Source: Lacibacter sediminis (GTDB lineage: Bacteria > Bacteroidota > Bacteroidia > Chitinophagales > Chitinophagaceae). Taken from it: DNA of 64,000 nt. The stretch covers positions 4,898,001 through 4,962,000 of the forward strand of contig NZ_CP060007.1 in the NCBI RefSeq assembly GCF_014168535.1. Reading direction: 5' to 3'. Shown here in pieces: positions 35,898 to 45,133 of this stretch. The position numbers and the translations under genes are program-made. The notes beneath the pieces are model-generated. The model made no database searches. It saw only the letters and a program-made list of their open reading frames with translations, and was not told the origin of the DNA. Positions within the stretch are counted from its first letter, which is position 1. Each line of letters starts with the position of its first letter.

Positions 35898-37145
35898 TTA
35901 TCTATGGGGATTAGCAACTGATTTTCCATTAACAAAATACATTTCAAGATCACCTACATTTTTAGCCGAAATCTTACCTCTTGGCGTACAAATAAAATCG
36001 TTCTGGATGAGATAATAAGTAGCCTGTGAAATATTTACCTCTCCAGCCTCACCTTTTTGTTCCATACGTGCAGCAATGTTTACTGTTTCGCCCCATACAT
36101 CATACACAAATTTTTTCTTGCCAACCACACCTGCAACAATTGGCCCAGTATGAACACCAACCCGCAATTGAAACGGAAAAGAAATGCTCCCTGTTTGCTT
36201 TATTCGCTCCACTTCCTCCTGCATTTCCAATGCGGCCATCACAGCATCATGTGCATGTGTATTTGTTTCGGTTGGAATTCCACCAACAAACATGTAAGCA
36301 TCCCCAATGGTTTTAATTTTCTCCAACCCGTACTTCTCCATAATATCATCAAACGCACCAAAATACAAACCAAGCTCTTCTACCAATTTACCTGGGGTTA
36401 AATAGCGAGCACTTGATGAAAAGCCGATAATATCAGAAAACACAACAGTCACAGAAGCATAGCCTCGTGCCTTGGTCCACCCGGAATTTTTTAATTCAAG
36501 CGCTATTTCGCCTGGCAAAATATTTAATAAGAGCGATTCTGTTTTTGCTTTCTCTTTTTCCAATTGCTCCCGAAATGCATTTGATTTAATAAAAGCACTT
36601 TCAACAATAAAATAAACAATGGCGCTGATAAATATAAAATTGATAATAAAAAAAGTAAGGCTCAGGTTCCTGGGCATTTGAAAAGGCCGGTTGATAATAC
36701 TAAACTCCCATGCGCCCACACCAACAATTCCGATAATAAACAGAACGAAGAAAAACCGTGCAGTGCGAACGTCGGTAAAAATCAACGCACCCATTGCAGC
36801 CAGTATGGCACATAACCCCACACCGCTGCTGTCAACAAATCCACCCAGTACAACGTGGTTGAGGAAGCCAAAAAAAACAAGAATTATAAGCTGTGATATT
36901 TTGAAAAGCTTATACTTTTTTGAAAAATAAAATACGAGAATGTTCAGAATGGTGCTGATGATTGATAAAACAGAAACAGTAATTGCTTCAGTAAACCCAA
37001 GGTAAACATAAACAAGGTTGTACATAGTTCCCGCCACCACAATCCACAGGGCCAGTTCAATGGTCATCCGCCGTTTACGGCGTTCCTGTATATCAAGTAC
37101 ATCAAACTCAAATAAGCTTTCAATAAAATTACCCCATGCTGACAT
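35898..37145 (-). CDS. Membrane-bound class III adenylate cyclase
   Basis: 415 residues. About six N-terminal membrane helices (25-190) are followed by a short coiled linker and a class III cyclase homology domain (about 225-400). Metal-binding Asp238 (FSDIIGF) and Asp282 (TIGDAYM), base-selecting Lys278 and Asp349 (YDVWGE), and transition-state Asn356 and Arg360 are all present. The Lys/Asp pair is the adenine-selective set, so cyclic AMP is the expected product. The start overlaps by 17 bp the stop of a terpene-cyclase-like gene, so both are translated from one mRNA. Confidence 0.9.
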   Translation of the reverse strand: MSAWGNFIESLFEFDVLDIQERRKRRMTIELALWIVVAGTMYNLVYVYLGFTEAITVSVLSIISTILNILVFYFSKKYKLFKISQLIILVFFGFLNHVVLGGFVDSSGVGLCAILAAMGALIFTDVRTARFFFVLFIIGIVGVGAWEFSIINRPFQMPRNLSLTFFIINFIFISAIVYFIVESAFIKSNAFREQLEKEKAKTESLLLNILPGEIALELKNSGWTKARGYASVTVVFSDIIGFSSSARYLTPGKLVEELGLYFGAFDDIMEKYGLEKIKTIGDAYMFVGGIPTETNTHAHDAVMAALEMQEEVERIKQTGSISFPFQLRVGVHTGPIVAGVVGKKKFVYDVWGETVNIAARMEQKGEAGEVNISQATYYLIQNDFICTPRGKISAKNVGDLEMYFVNGKSVANPHR

Positions 37146-37809
37146 TAGCAGTTTGTTTTTTCTTTAACCAATAGAAAATACAGATATAAACAATATCTAA
37201 AATTGCTGTGGCAATACCAAGGCTGTATAAAAACCATTCGCCTTTCCACTGCTCGTGGTTAAAACAGAACAATGTAACCAGAAAAGTACCAAGCCATTTT
37301 AACCATGCTGCCGGTAGTGAAAAATATTCAAGATTTTTAGTGCGGAGTATAAGTGTAATATAAGCCGATGACATGAGCATGTTGCACCAGTAACCGCCAT
37401 AGCCACCCATCCCACTTTGAGGGATATCAAATTTGAGGCTGAAAAAGTAAAGGATAACCAGCCAGGCTATCCAATATGCAACAAAGGAATAACGTGTAGC
37501 TGCCTGCGATACGGATAATTGTAATTGCTTATAACCATAACGCAGTGTATAAAAAACAATAAAGCAATCAAGAAAAAACCAACTTCTGTAACCCCATACA
37601 TACAACATACCCATATCCGAAACAAAAAACCAGCTCCACAACGTTTCCCAGGCAAAGTTGATGGAGACTGCGATCATTGGAATCTCCACAAATTTAAATT
37701 TGCGGATCTTGATCAAAACCAGGATATAAACAATCACCCAAAAAAAACAGCCAATTCCAAAAAGCAAATGATCGAGAACAGTATAGTCTTGTAAATTAAT
37801 AAACGGCAT
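37129..37809 (-). CDS. Pyr4-like transmembrane terpene cyclase homologue
   Basis: 226 residues with about seven membrane helices and no soluble domain. Helix 2 carries INFAWETLW (Asn51, Trp54, Glu55) and the last helix carries ILDIVYICIFY (Asp205). The fungal meroterpenoid cyclase Pyr4 (about 240 residues, seven helices) uses, from memory, Glu63 and Asp218 as essential acids. The acid-to-acid spacing of 150 here versus 155 in Pyr4, and the NxxWE and D-x-x-Y contexts, fit. Members protonate epoxides or alkenes of polyprenyl chains to trigger cyclisation. An FAD oxidoreductase of the polyprenyl-desaturase type lies 41 bp upstream. Some bacterial members may have other roles. Confidence 0.68.
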   Translation of the reverse strand: MPFINLQDYTVLDHLLFGIGCFFWVIVYILVLIKIRKFKFVEIPMIAVSINFAWETLWSWFFVSDMGMLYVWGYRSWFFLDCFIVFYTLRYGYKQLQLSVSQAATRYSFVAYWIAWLVILYFFSLKFDIPQSGMGGYGGYWCNMLMSSAYITLILRTKNLEYFSLPAAWLKWLGTFLVTLFCFNHEQWKGEWFLYSLGIATAILDIVYICIFYWLKKKQTANVSMG

Positions 37810-37850
37810 AGAAAGAAGTTTTTAAATATGAGTTAACATTGTACATCAGC

Positions 37851-39572
37851 CTATTTATCTAACAGCCTTTTAAAAAATTTCAAAACAGCTATAATCAGCC
37901 TAAGCCACCACGGTTCATACGATTTCCAGGGTAACCCTTTTTCATATCGCTTCTGGTCGTGGTTGCGAAGCGGCGCAAGTATAGCCGGTTCATGCAGGTT
38001 CCATATTTCACAAAGTTTGGCTTTGCTGCCCGATACACTGATGATGGAATTCACAGCACGGCGTGCAGCTTCATTCGCACCTTCCATTGTTGCCAGATCG
38101 GTATACGTACGTACATAATCCGATGCAAGAAAAAGATTGGGAATAAGCGTATGTGCATCGGGACGAAGACCCCATGAGTTGATCGTATTGACCAATAACG
38201 GTTCCTCATTTTTTTCACGAGTGCCGTTGCCGGGAACTAGTTTGATATCCCCATCTATATGCCACAACACAGGTGTTTCTTCCTGCACTACTTTTTGTCC
38301 GTTCACATTCAGGCTTGCTTTGATCTGGTGCCATACTTCATCTTTAATTTCTTCATGTGAGCAATCTTTCGCAGGCTTGCCATTGGTACAATCCATGGAG
38401 CCTGGTGTATCCCAATCCGACACATCAACCGAAAACACCGTTCTGATTTTACCGTTCCCTTTGGTACGTATATCATAATCTTTCCAAAACTGCAATTGCG
38501 AAATAGAAGTAACAGCCCATGCAGAATCGGAGTAAATACAATGCCCATCTACCACATTCACTTCATCCGTTAAAAAATACTGTACGCCATTCATCCAAGC
38601 CACACTTGGTGCAAGGTTTACAGCGCCTTGCAACGTTGGATCAATTGCCAGCATTTCCTGAGTAAACAGTGGCGCTGCACGTTCAACAGGTACAGCCAGT
38701 AAATAATAATCGCCAGTTACAGTTACCGGTTCATTTGTTGTGCGGTTCAGCAAGGTTGCGCCCGTTATTTTCCCCTTCTCCATTTGCAATGCTGTTACTT
38801 CATGATGCTTCACATACTTTACTCCTTTTTCTGTTAAGTAAGTGAACCATGGATGTAACCACACTTCATTTGTGGGACCATTCAATACCCTGTCGGTATG
38901 CACACCGGGATTGGTCATATTAAATACGAGTTGCAGAAAAATATCACCTCCTGTTTTCGTACTGGCTTTGCGTGCATTGGCCGCTACCAATGTTCGTGTT
39001 AAACCCTGCACCAGCAATGCACGGTAGTCATCACTGAAACGATCAGCTTCTAGATAATCCCACCAACTGATGCGCTCATAATCGTTGGCTCTTCTGTCGT
39101 AACAGGAGGTCATCAGTTGCCATACTTTTGTTGCGAAAAATTTCTTTTCCTCTTCTGTTAGTCCGGTGTTGGCGTGCATTGATTCAAGCAGCACATGCAG
39201 ATCGTTGAACGAATGCGGAAAATTTACCAGCGTGGTAATGGATGCTTTGCCTTCACGTGCCAATCGTACACGTTCAGTTGGCACCAGGTTATCAACCACT
39301 GTTTTTGTTTCCCCATCTTTGCTGACAAAGGGAATACGTTCCATTGTGTTGATGATGTGTTTGTAAAACCCGGGAAAGAAACGAAAACCATGCTCGCCCG
39401 GTAATGGTTCTTCCGGCCCCGGACCAACAGTTGGAACATTTACACTCCTTGCTTTACCGCCGGGGTATTGTTTATGACGGTCGTATACTTCTACTTCAAA
39501 TCCACGCTCAATTAATTCGTGTGCTGCACTCATTCCTGCAACACCTCCTCCAAGGATAACAACTTTGGGCAT
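37851..39572 (-). CDS. FAD-dependent oxidoreductase, phytoene-desaturase/HpnE-like
   Basis: 573 residues. The N-terminal Rossmann motif ILGGGVAGMSAAHEL (GxGxxG-type, residues 7-20) with downstream Asp30, then YPGGKARS, defines the amine-oxidase/carotenoid-desaturase superfamily (compare hydroxysqualene dehydroxylase). The C-terminal FAD-binding block NLFLASDYVRTYTDLATMEGANEAARRAV (part, about residues 495-525) is present. A tryptophan- and lysine-rich tail (PWWLRLIIAVLKFFKRLL) may bind the membrane. It starts the set of three minus-strand genes with the Pyr4-like cyclase and adenylate cyclase, suggesting oxidation of a membrane isoprenoid. Confidence 0.82.
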   Translation of the reverse strand: MPKVVILGGGVAGMSAAHELIERGFEVEVYDRHKQYPGGKARSVNVPTVGPGPEEPLPGEHGFRFFPGFYKHIINTMERIPFVSKDGETKTVVDNLVPTERVRLAREGKASITTLVNFPHSFNDLHVLLESMHANTGLTEEEKKFFATKVWQLMTSCYDRRANDYERISWWDYLEADRFSDDYRALLVQGLTRTLVAANARKASTKTGGDIFLQLVFNMTNPGVHTDRVLNGPTNEVWLHPWFTYLTEKGVKYVKHHEVTALQMEKGKITGATLLNRTTNEPVTVTGDYYLLAVPVERAAPLFTQEMLAIDPTLQGAVNLAPSVAWMNGVQYFLTDEVNVVDGHCIYSDSAWAVTSISQLQFWKDYDIRTKGNGKIRTVFSVDVSDWDTPGSMDCTNGKPAKDCSHEEIKDEVWHQIKASLNVNGQKVVQEETPVLWHIDGDIKLVPGNGTREKNEEPLLVNTINSWGLRPDAHTLIPNLFLASDYVRTYTDLATMEGANEAARRAVNSIISVSGSKAKLCEIWNLHEPAILAPLRNHDQKRYEKGLPWKSYEPWWLRLIIAVLKFFKRLLDK

Positions 39573-39843
39573 GATCGTTTGGTTTTACTGTTTGTTAAAT
39601 GGCAACGGTGAATTGGTCAGCAGGAAATCGAAAGGGAAGGATTGAAAAACGTTCTGTTTGATCCTTCATTCATTACAAATCGGTGCAGGAAAAAATCGAT
39701 CTACAGAAAGCGTTGGGCTGCCAATATAATTCTTTTTACGGCAAAAAGGAATAACCATCCACGCATGCCTGTTGTATATCATATCAATACAAACGCAAGT
39801 TGCAACCAAGCAGTTCCGTTTCTGCTTATTACCTTTGCCCGCT
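39573..39843. other. Divergent intergenic region
   Basis: 271 bp between the FAD oxidoreductase and trmB, which point away from each other. It must hold both promoters. I found no convincing palindrome, RNA or additional gene in it. Confidence 0.4.
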
Positions 39844-40551
39844 ATGGGACAAAAAAAGCTCATCCGTTTCGCTGAAATAGAAACCTTCCCCAATGTGTTG
39901 CAGTATCCGCAGGATATGAAAGGGAAGTGGAGCGAATTTTTTAAGAATAATCACCCGATCACCTTAGAACTGGCTTGTGGTAAAGGCGAGTATGCTGTTG
40001 GCTTAGGTCGTTTATATCCTGAACGGAATTTTATTGGCATTGATCTCAAAGGCAACCGCATTTGGGTAGGAGCTAAAACAGCACTGAAAGAAAACTTAAC
40101 CAATGTGGCGTTTATACGTTCGCAAATTGACCAGGTCACCAATTATTTTGCTGAAGCTGAAGTGAGTGAGATATGGATCACTTTTCCCGATCCTCAGCTT
40201 CGTGCATCGAAACACAAGAAGCGGTTAACACATCCTAAATTTTTACGTGCTTATCAACAACTGCTGAAGCCTGGTGGCCTCATTCATTTAAAAACAGATT
40301 CACCTGTGCTCTATCGCTTCACTAAGGAAGTGATCAGTTTGTATGATTTGCCACTACATTATTCAACGGATAATTTGTATCAAGAAGAAACCATCAGCGA
40401 TGAATTGAAGATCAAAACACATTACGAGGGGTTAGATATTGCACAAAGCAACCGCATCCATTACCTGCAATTCAGTTTACCTGCAACTGCTTTACCGGTT
40501 GAACCCGATGCTTTGTTAAAACAATGGGTGTTTGAAACAGAGAAAGACTGA
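39844..40551 (+). CDS. trmB: tRNA (guanine-46-N7)-methyltransferase
   Basis: 235 residues from the ATG at 39844. A longer frame to 39772 adds an unconserved tail and is rejected. SAM-binding region LELACGKGEYAVGL (about 40-53) is followed by FIGIDLKGNRIWVGAK, and by the TrmB signature ITFPDPQLRASKHKKRLTHPKFL (part, about 118-140). It methylates N7 of G46 in tRNA variable loops using S-adenosylmethionine. It is followed by a DUF5522 gene and an MGMT-like gene on the same strand. Confidence 0.95.
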   Translation: MGQKKLIRFAEIETFPNVLQYPQDMKGKWSEFFKNNHPITLELACGKGEYAVGLGRLYPERNFIGIDLKGNRIWVGAKTALKENLTNVAFIRSQIDQVTNYFAEAEVSEIWITFPDPQLRASKHKKRLTHPKFLRAYQQLLKPGGLIHLKTDSPVLYRFTKEVISLYDLPLHYSTDNLYQEETISDELKIKTHYEGLDIAQSNRIHYLQFSLPATALPVEPDALLKQWVFETEKD

Positions 40552-40632
40552 ACGAACTGATTTTCTGCAAAAAATTGTTGCAACAAAATGGGTTGTGGAT
40601 GGTTAACTAGTTTATTACGCCACGGGAAACAC

Positions 40633-40851
40633 ATGAACAACTTAAAAGAAGGACTGGATTTTTATTATGACGAGCATGATAATATTGTGCTCACTGCCAA
40701 GTACCATCTTGACAAGGGCTATTGCTGCGGTCATGGTTGCAGGCATTGTCCTTACGATTATGAAAGTGTTCCCGAGCCACGTCGTACCTTGGTATTAAAA
40801 GAGCGTAAAGATGCCCTCAAAAAAACAACCTCAACTTCCCAAAACGGGTAA
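40633..40851 (+). CDS. DUF5522-type small cysteine-rich protein
   Basis: 72 residues from the ATG at 40633; an upstream ATG at 40588 would add 15 unconserved residues. The core GYCCGHGCRHCPYDY has four Cys (31, 32, 36, 39) and two His and may bind a metal. It matches the small DUF5522 family common in Bacteroidota, whose function is unknown. Its 3' end overlaps the MGMT-like gene by 41 bp, implying translational coupling. Confidence 0.82.
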   Translation: MNNLKEGLDFYYDEHDNIVLTAKYHLDKGYCCGHGCRHCPYDYESVPEPRRTLVLKERKDALKKTTSTSQNG

Positions 40852-41185
40852 AGCAAAAGAGTATTCTTTTTTCCAGGATGTTTATGATGTGGTGCGACAA
40901 ATTCCCAAAGGTCGTGTAACATCTTACGGTGCTATTGCTGCTTATCTCGGCACTAAACTTTCTGCACGAATGGTAGGCTGGGCGATGAATGGTGCACATA
41001 AGGTAAAACCAAAAGTACCTGCACAGCGTGTTGTAAACCGCAATGGTATGCTCAGCGGTAAGGCACATTTTGAAACACCTACACATATGGAAGAATTGCT
41101 GAAGAAAGATGGTGTTGCCGTAAAGAATGATACCGTAGTTGATTTTGAAAAACGGTTTTGGGACCCGGCGGTGGAGTTGGGGTGA
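40811..41185 (+). CDS. Alkyltransferase-like protein (MGMT family, no catalytic Cys)
   Basis: 124 residues with the DNA-binding domain of O6-alkylguanine-DNA alkyltransferases: FFQDVYDVVRQIPKGRVTSYGAIA at about 20-43 with the recognition helix, and the active-site segment VPAQRVVN. In true MGMT this reads PCHRV. Here Ala71 replaces Cys and Gln72 replaces His, so it cannot accept alkyl groups. Alkyltransferase-like (ATL) proteins bind alkylated guanine and hand it to nucleotide excision repair; typical ATLs have Trp at this place, so the Ala is a further variant. It overlaps DUF5522. Confidence 0.88.
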   Translation: MPSKKQPQLPKTGKAKEYSFFQDVYDVVRQIPKGRVTSYGAIAAYLGTKLSARMVGWAMNGAHKVKPKVPAQRVVNRNGMLSGKAHFETPTHMEELLKKDGVAVKNDTVVDFEKRFWDPAVELG

Positions 41186-41306
41186 TATTTTTTATATGTA
41201 ATAACTCGGTTGATGCTTCATCATCCATCCCATCAACCACCAAACAAGAATTCCTTCCAAATTTCATCACCTTATATTATCTTCCAAATCCAAAACCATT
41301 TAAAGT

Positions 41307-44300
41307 ATGAGAAAGACTGCATGCCTGATTGCCATCCTCGGCATTTCAGGTTCGCTTGCTGCACAACAGCCTGTTAAGGACACTATAAAAAAAGACACCA
41401 TGCCGTACACGGCATTTGCAAAACTTCCACTTAAACCTGAGCGTACCATAAAATTCACTGCCAAAGAAGGCACATGGATGAGTGTGGATGTAAGTCCCGA
41501 TGGACAAACCATTGCCTTCGATCTTATGGGTGACATTTATACCATACCTGCAGCCGGTGGTAAAGCAACTGCTGTTACAAAAGGTATTGCTTATGAAACG
41601 CATCCACGTTTCAGTCCTGATGGAAAGAAAATTCTTTTCACCAGCGACAGAAGCGGCAGCGATAATATCTGGTACATTGATATGGAAAAGAAAGATACCG
41701 TGCAGTTAACAAAAGATCCTACGGAAGATTTTCCGGCAGCCGTTTGGACTCCTGATGGTAATTATATCATCGCCAGTAAAGGCCGCCGCATTCCAAAACT
41801 TTGGATGTATCACAAAGATGGTGGCGGTGGTATTCAGTTAAACGATGGACCTCCTGCATTAAAAACAATTGATCCTTTTGTAAGTGCTGACGGTAAATAT
41901 GTTTACTACAGTCAGCGTAACGGTTCATGGAATTACAATGCGTTGTTACCGCAATACCAGATTGGCACATACGATCGTGATAAAGGGATTACCAACACAA
42001 TCACTACTCGTTATGGTTCTGCATTTACACCCACGCTCAGTAAAGATGGGCAATGGATGGTGTATGGCAGCCGTTACCAGGATAAAACCGGTTTGGTGCT
42101 ACGCAATATGAAGAATGGTGATGAACGTTGGCTGGCATATCCCGTGCAGCGTGATGAACAGGAAAGTATTGCACCACAAGGGGTGTTACCCGGCATGTCG
42201 TTTACACCCGACAGTAAGTTTCTTGTTGCCAGTTATGGTGGTAAGATCTGGCGCATACCTGTTGATGGAAGCAAAGCAACAGAAATTGCATTTGAAGCAG
42301 ACATGAATTTAGAAATGGGACCTCGTTTGTATTTCAACTATGCTATTAAAGATACCAGTGCTGCATTGGCAACACAAATACGTGATGGCGTTCCAAGCCC
42401 TGACGGAAAGAAACTTGCATTCACAGTTTTGAACCGTTTGTATGTGATGGATTATCCAAACGGCACACCTAAACGTGTAACCAATAACAACTTTACTGAA
42501 GCAATGCCGGCATGGAGTCCTGATGGAACACAACTGGTGTTTGTAACATGGAACGAAACAGAAGGTGGTCATATCTACAAAGCAGGTTTTGGTAATAAGC
42601 CAGCAGTAACAAAGCTTACAACAGAGCCGGGTTTTTATATGCAACCTGCCTGGAGTTATAATAACCGCATCGCATTCTTTAAAGCACCCCTTCGCTTATT
42701 TAAAGATGCAGAAGATCCGTTCTACAGTGGTGCCGAAGCAGATATTGTATGGATGAATGCAACAGGTGGGCCAATGACAAAAGTTGACTTAACAGTGAAT
42801 GCAGGTAATATTCATTTCACAAAAAATACAGATCGCATTTATCTGAATGGACAAGGCGGCACACTCATCTCCTGCCGTTGGGATGGTACCGATCTCAAAA
42901 CACATGTACGTATCACAGGTATTACAACTTATGGTGCAGTTGCAGATGCACATGATGATCATTCCGGTCATGAACATTCAACCGGTACAGCAAATGATGT
43001 TACCTATGTAATGGGTAAACCAATCATGAAAACCAGTGCGGTAAATTATTGCATGTTACCTGAAGGAGCAAGTAATCGTGAACCACAAAACATGCCATCA
43101 TCAGCAGGTATTATTCTGATGGCGCCCGAAGGCAACCAGGCACTGGCACAGGTAAATAACAACGTATATGTGGTGACCATTCCGCAAACCGGCAAAATGC
43201 CAACGATCAATGTTGGCGAACCAACTGCCAGCAGTTTTCCGGCAAGACAACTTACAGAAATTGGTGGCGAGTTTCCTGCATGGGAAGCAGATGGAAAGAA
43301 AATTCACTGGAGTTTAGGTAATGGTCATTGGGTATATGATACGGAGCGTGCGCAGTTTGTTGAGGATTCTGTGAAAGCTGCAAAGAAGATCGAAACACAA
43401 AAAGCTGCTGACAGTGTAAAAGCATTACTTGCTCTCGGACCTGATGCAAAAAAACTCGCCGATTCTTTAGCAAAGAAGAGTGCTGACTCTCTTGCAGCTA
43501 TTCTAAAAGTTGATACTGCACGTGCAAAGCGTGAAGCATTGGCAAAAGAAGAATTAAAGAAGAAAGAAAAATATACTCCTGCTGAAACACAGGTGAAAGT
43601 CTTTTATCAAAAAGATCAGCCAACCGGAACAATGTTGTTGAAAAATGCACGCATTGTTACGATGAAAGGTGAAGAAGTAATTGAGAATGGCGATGTACTC
43701 ATCGTCAACAACCGCATTAAAGCTGTTGGTAAAACCGGAACGCTCACTGTACCGGCAGGAACAAAAGAAATTGATTGTACCGGCAAAACAATTACCCCGG
43801 GTTTTGTAGATACACATTCGCATATGTGGACCTATTGGGGTTTGCATAAAAACACTTCATGGATCTATGCAGCCAATCTTGCTTATGGTGTTACTACCAC
43901 AAGAGATCCGCAAACAGCAGTCACTGATGTGTTGACATGGAGCGATATGGTTGAAGCAGGACAAATGCCTGGCCCACGTGTTTACAGCACAGGTCCCGGT
44001 GTTGGTTTCTGGATGTATAATTTAAAGAGCCTTGAACAAACACGCAATGTGTTGAAGCAATACAGCAAGTATTACAATACACAATACATTAAAATGTACC
44101 TGGTTGGTAACAGGCTACATCGTCAATGGGTGATCATGGCGGCAAAAGAACAAAAGCTGATGCCAACTACAGAAGGCGGATTAGATTACAAATTGAACAT
44201 GACACAATTGTTTGATGGTTATCCGGGTCATGAACATGCGATTCCTGTTTTCCCATTATACAGTGATGTAACAAAAACAATTGCTGAAAGTAAAATGGCG

Positions 44301-44894
44301 TACACGCCAACATTGCTTGTTGCATATGGTGGACCATGGGCTGAAAACTTTTATTACACAACCGAAAGTCCGGTACACGATAAAAAACTCAACTTCTTTA
44401 CGCCTTACGAAGAGTTGAGTGCAAAATCCCGTCGTCGTGCAGGTGGTTTGGGTGGATGGTTTACACCGGAAGATCATGTGTTTAAAAAACATGCACAGTC
44501 GGTGAACGGTGTTGTACAACAAGGCGGCCTTGCAGGTATTGGCAGCCATGGACAATTGCAAGGCCTCGGTTATCATTGGGAAATGTGGAGTGTTGCCAGC
44601 GGTGGTATGAGCAACCTCAATGCGTTACGCACAGCAACTATTCTTGGTGCTACTGCATTAGGATTAGATAAAGAGCTCGGCAGTATTGAAGAAGGCAAGC
44701 TTGCTGACATCAATATTATGGATGCAAATCCATTGCAGAACATCCGCAACACCAATACCATTCGTTATGTAGTGAAGAACGGACGATTGTATGATGGTAA
44801 TACATTGGATGAAATATATCCAACCCCACGTAAAATGGATGCCGGCAGCTGGACGAAGAAAGCACCAACGGTTACAACTGAAGTAAAAGATTAA
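41307..44894 (+). CDS. TolB-like propeller plus amidohydrolase fusion, secreted
   Basis: 1195 residues with a signal peptide (MRKTACLIAI to LAAQ). Residues about 45-640 hold PD40/TolB-type propeller repeats (FSPDGKKILFTSD, WSPDGTQLVFVT). A Lys/Ala/Glu-rich linker (about 690-750) follows, then a metal-dependent amidohydrolase domain (about 765-1160) with the HxH motif ITPGFVDTHSHMW and the terminal GSIEEGKLADI. The likely site is periplasmic. Substrate specificity (cyclic amide, peptide or other) cannot be read from sequence. It stands alone between ATL and susC and is followed by a strong terminator. Confidence 0.85.
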   Translation: MRKTACLIAILGISGSLAAQQPVKDTIKKDTMPYTAFAKLPLKPERTIKFTAKEGTWMSVDVSPDGQTIAFDLMGDIYTIPAAGGKATAVTKGIAYETHPRFSPDGKKILFTSDRSGSDNIWYIDMEKKDTVQLTKDPTEDFPAAVWTPDGNYIIASKGRRIPKLWMYHKDGGGGIQLNDGPPALKTIDPFVSADGKYVYYSQRNGSWNYNALLPQYQIGTYDRDKGITNTITTRYGSAFTPTLSKDGQWMVYGSRYQDKTGLVLRNMKNGDERWLAYPVQRDEQESIAPQGVLPGMSFTPDSKFLVASYGGKIWRIPVDGSKATEIAFEADMNLEMGPRLYFNYAIKDTSAALATQIRDGVPSPDGKKLAFTVLNRLYVMDYPNGTPKRVTNNNFTEAMPAWSPDGTQLVFVTWNETEGGHIYKAGFGNKPAVTKLTTEPGFYMQPAWSYNNRIAFFKAPLRLFKDAEDPFYSGAEADIVWMNATGGPMTKVDLTVNAGNIHFTKNTDRIYLNGQGGTLISCRWDGTDLKTHVRITGITTYGAVADAHDDHSGHEHSTGTANDVTYVMGKPIMKTSAVNYCMLPEGASNREPQNMPSSAGIILMAPEGNQALAQVNNNVYVVTIPQTGKMPTINVGEPTASSFPARQLTEIGGEFPAWEADGKKIHWSLGNGHWVYDTERAQFVEDSVKAAKKIETQKAADSVKALLALGPDAKKLADSLAKKSADSLAAILKVDTARAKREALAKEELKKKEKYTPAETQVKVFYQKDQPTGTMLLKNARIVTMKGEEVIENGDVLIVNNRIKAVGKTGTLTVPAGTKEIDCTGKTITPGFVDTHSHMWTYWGLHKNTSWIYAANLAYGVTTTRDPQTAVTDVLTWSDMVEAGQMPGPRVYSTGPGVGFWMYNLKSLEQTRNVLKQYSKYYNTQYIKMYLVGNRLHRQWVIMAAKEQKLMPTTEGGLDYKLNMTQLFDGYPGHEHAIPVFPLYSDVTKTIAESKMAYTPTLLVAYGGPWAENFYYTTESPVHDKKLNFFTPYEELSAKSRRRAGGLGGWFTPEDHVFKKHAQSVNGVVQQGGLAGIGSHGQLQGLGYHWEMWSVASGGMSNLNALRTATILGATALGLDKELGSIEEGKLADINIMDANPLQNIRNTNTIRYVVKNGRLYDGNTLDEIYPTPRKMDAGSWTKKAPTVTTEVKD

Positions 44895-44918
44895 ACATAA
44901 ATTACTCAACTTTATAAA

Positions 44919-44946
44919 GCCCCATCAACAGCGATGGGGCTTTTTT
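44919..44946 (+). terminator. Intrinsic terminator of the amidohydrolase gene
   Basis: GCCCCATC (44919-44926) and GATGGGGC (44933-44940) form a perfect 8-bp GC-rich stem with a 6-base loop, followed by six T. It lies 24 bp after the stop codon and is a textbook intrinsic terminator. Confidence 0.92.
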
Positions 44947-45133
44947 ATGTCCAATTAATAGGGATAAATTAATTTGTAAGTTGGTTTATCTGCAGTACTT
45001 GTCATTTTCAATTTCCTTTCCACCCATCCAATTGTTATTAAAATTTCTCAGTATGTGCTTTTAAAAAGAGTTTTTTCCTTCTATCTTGTTATATCTCTTA
45101 ATCATCATTTCTCTTAAAACCAAAACTAAGCGC

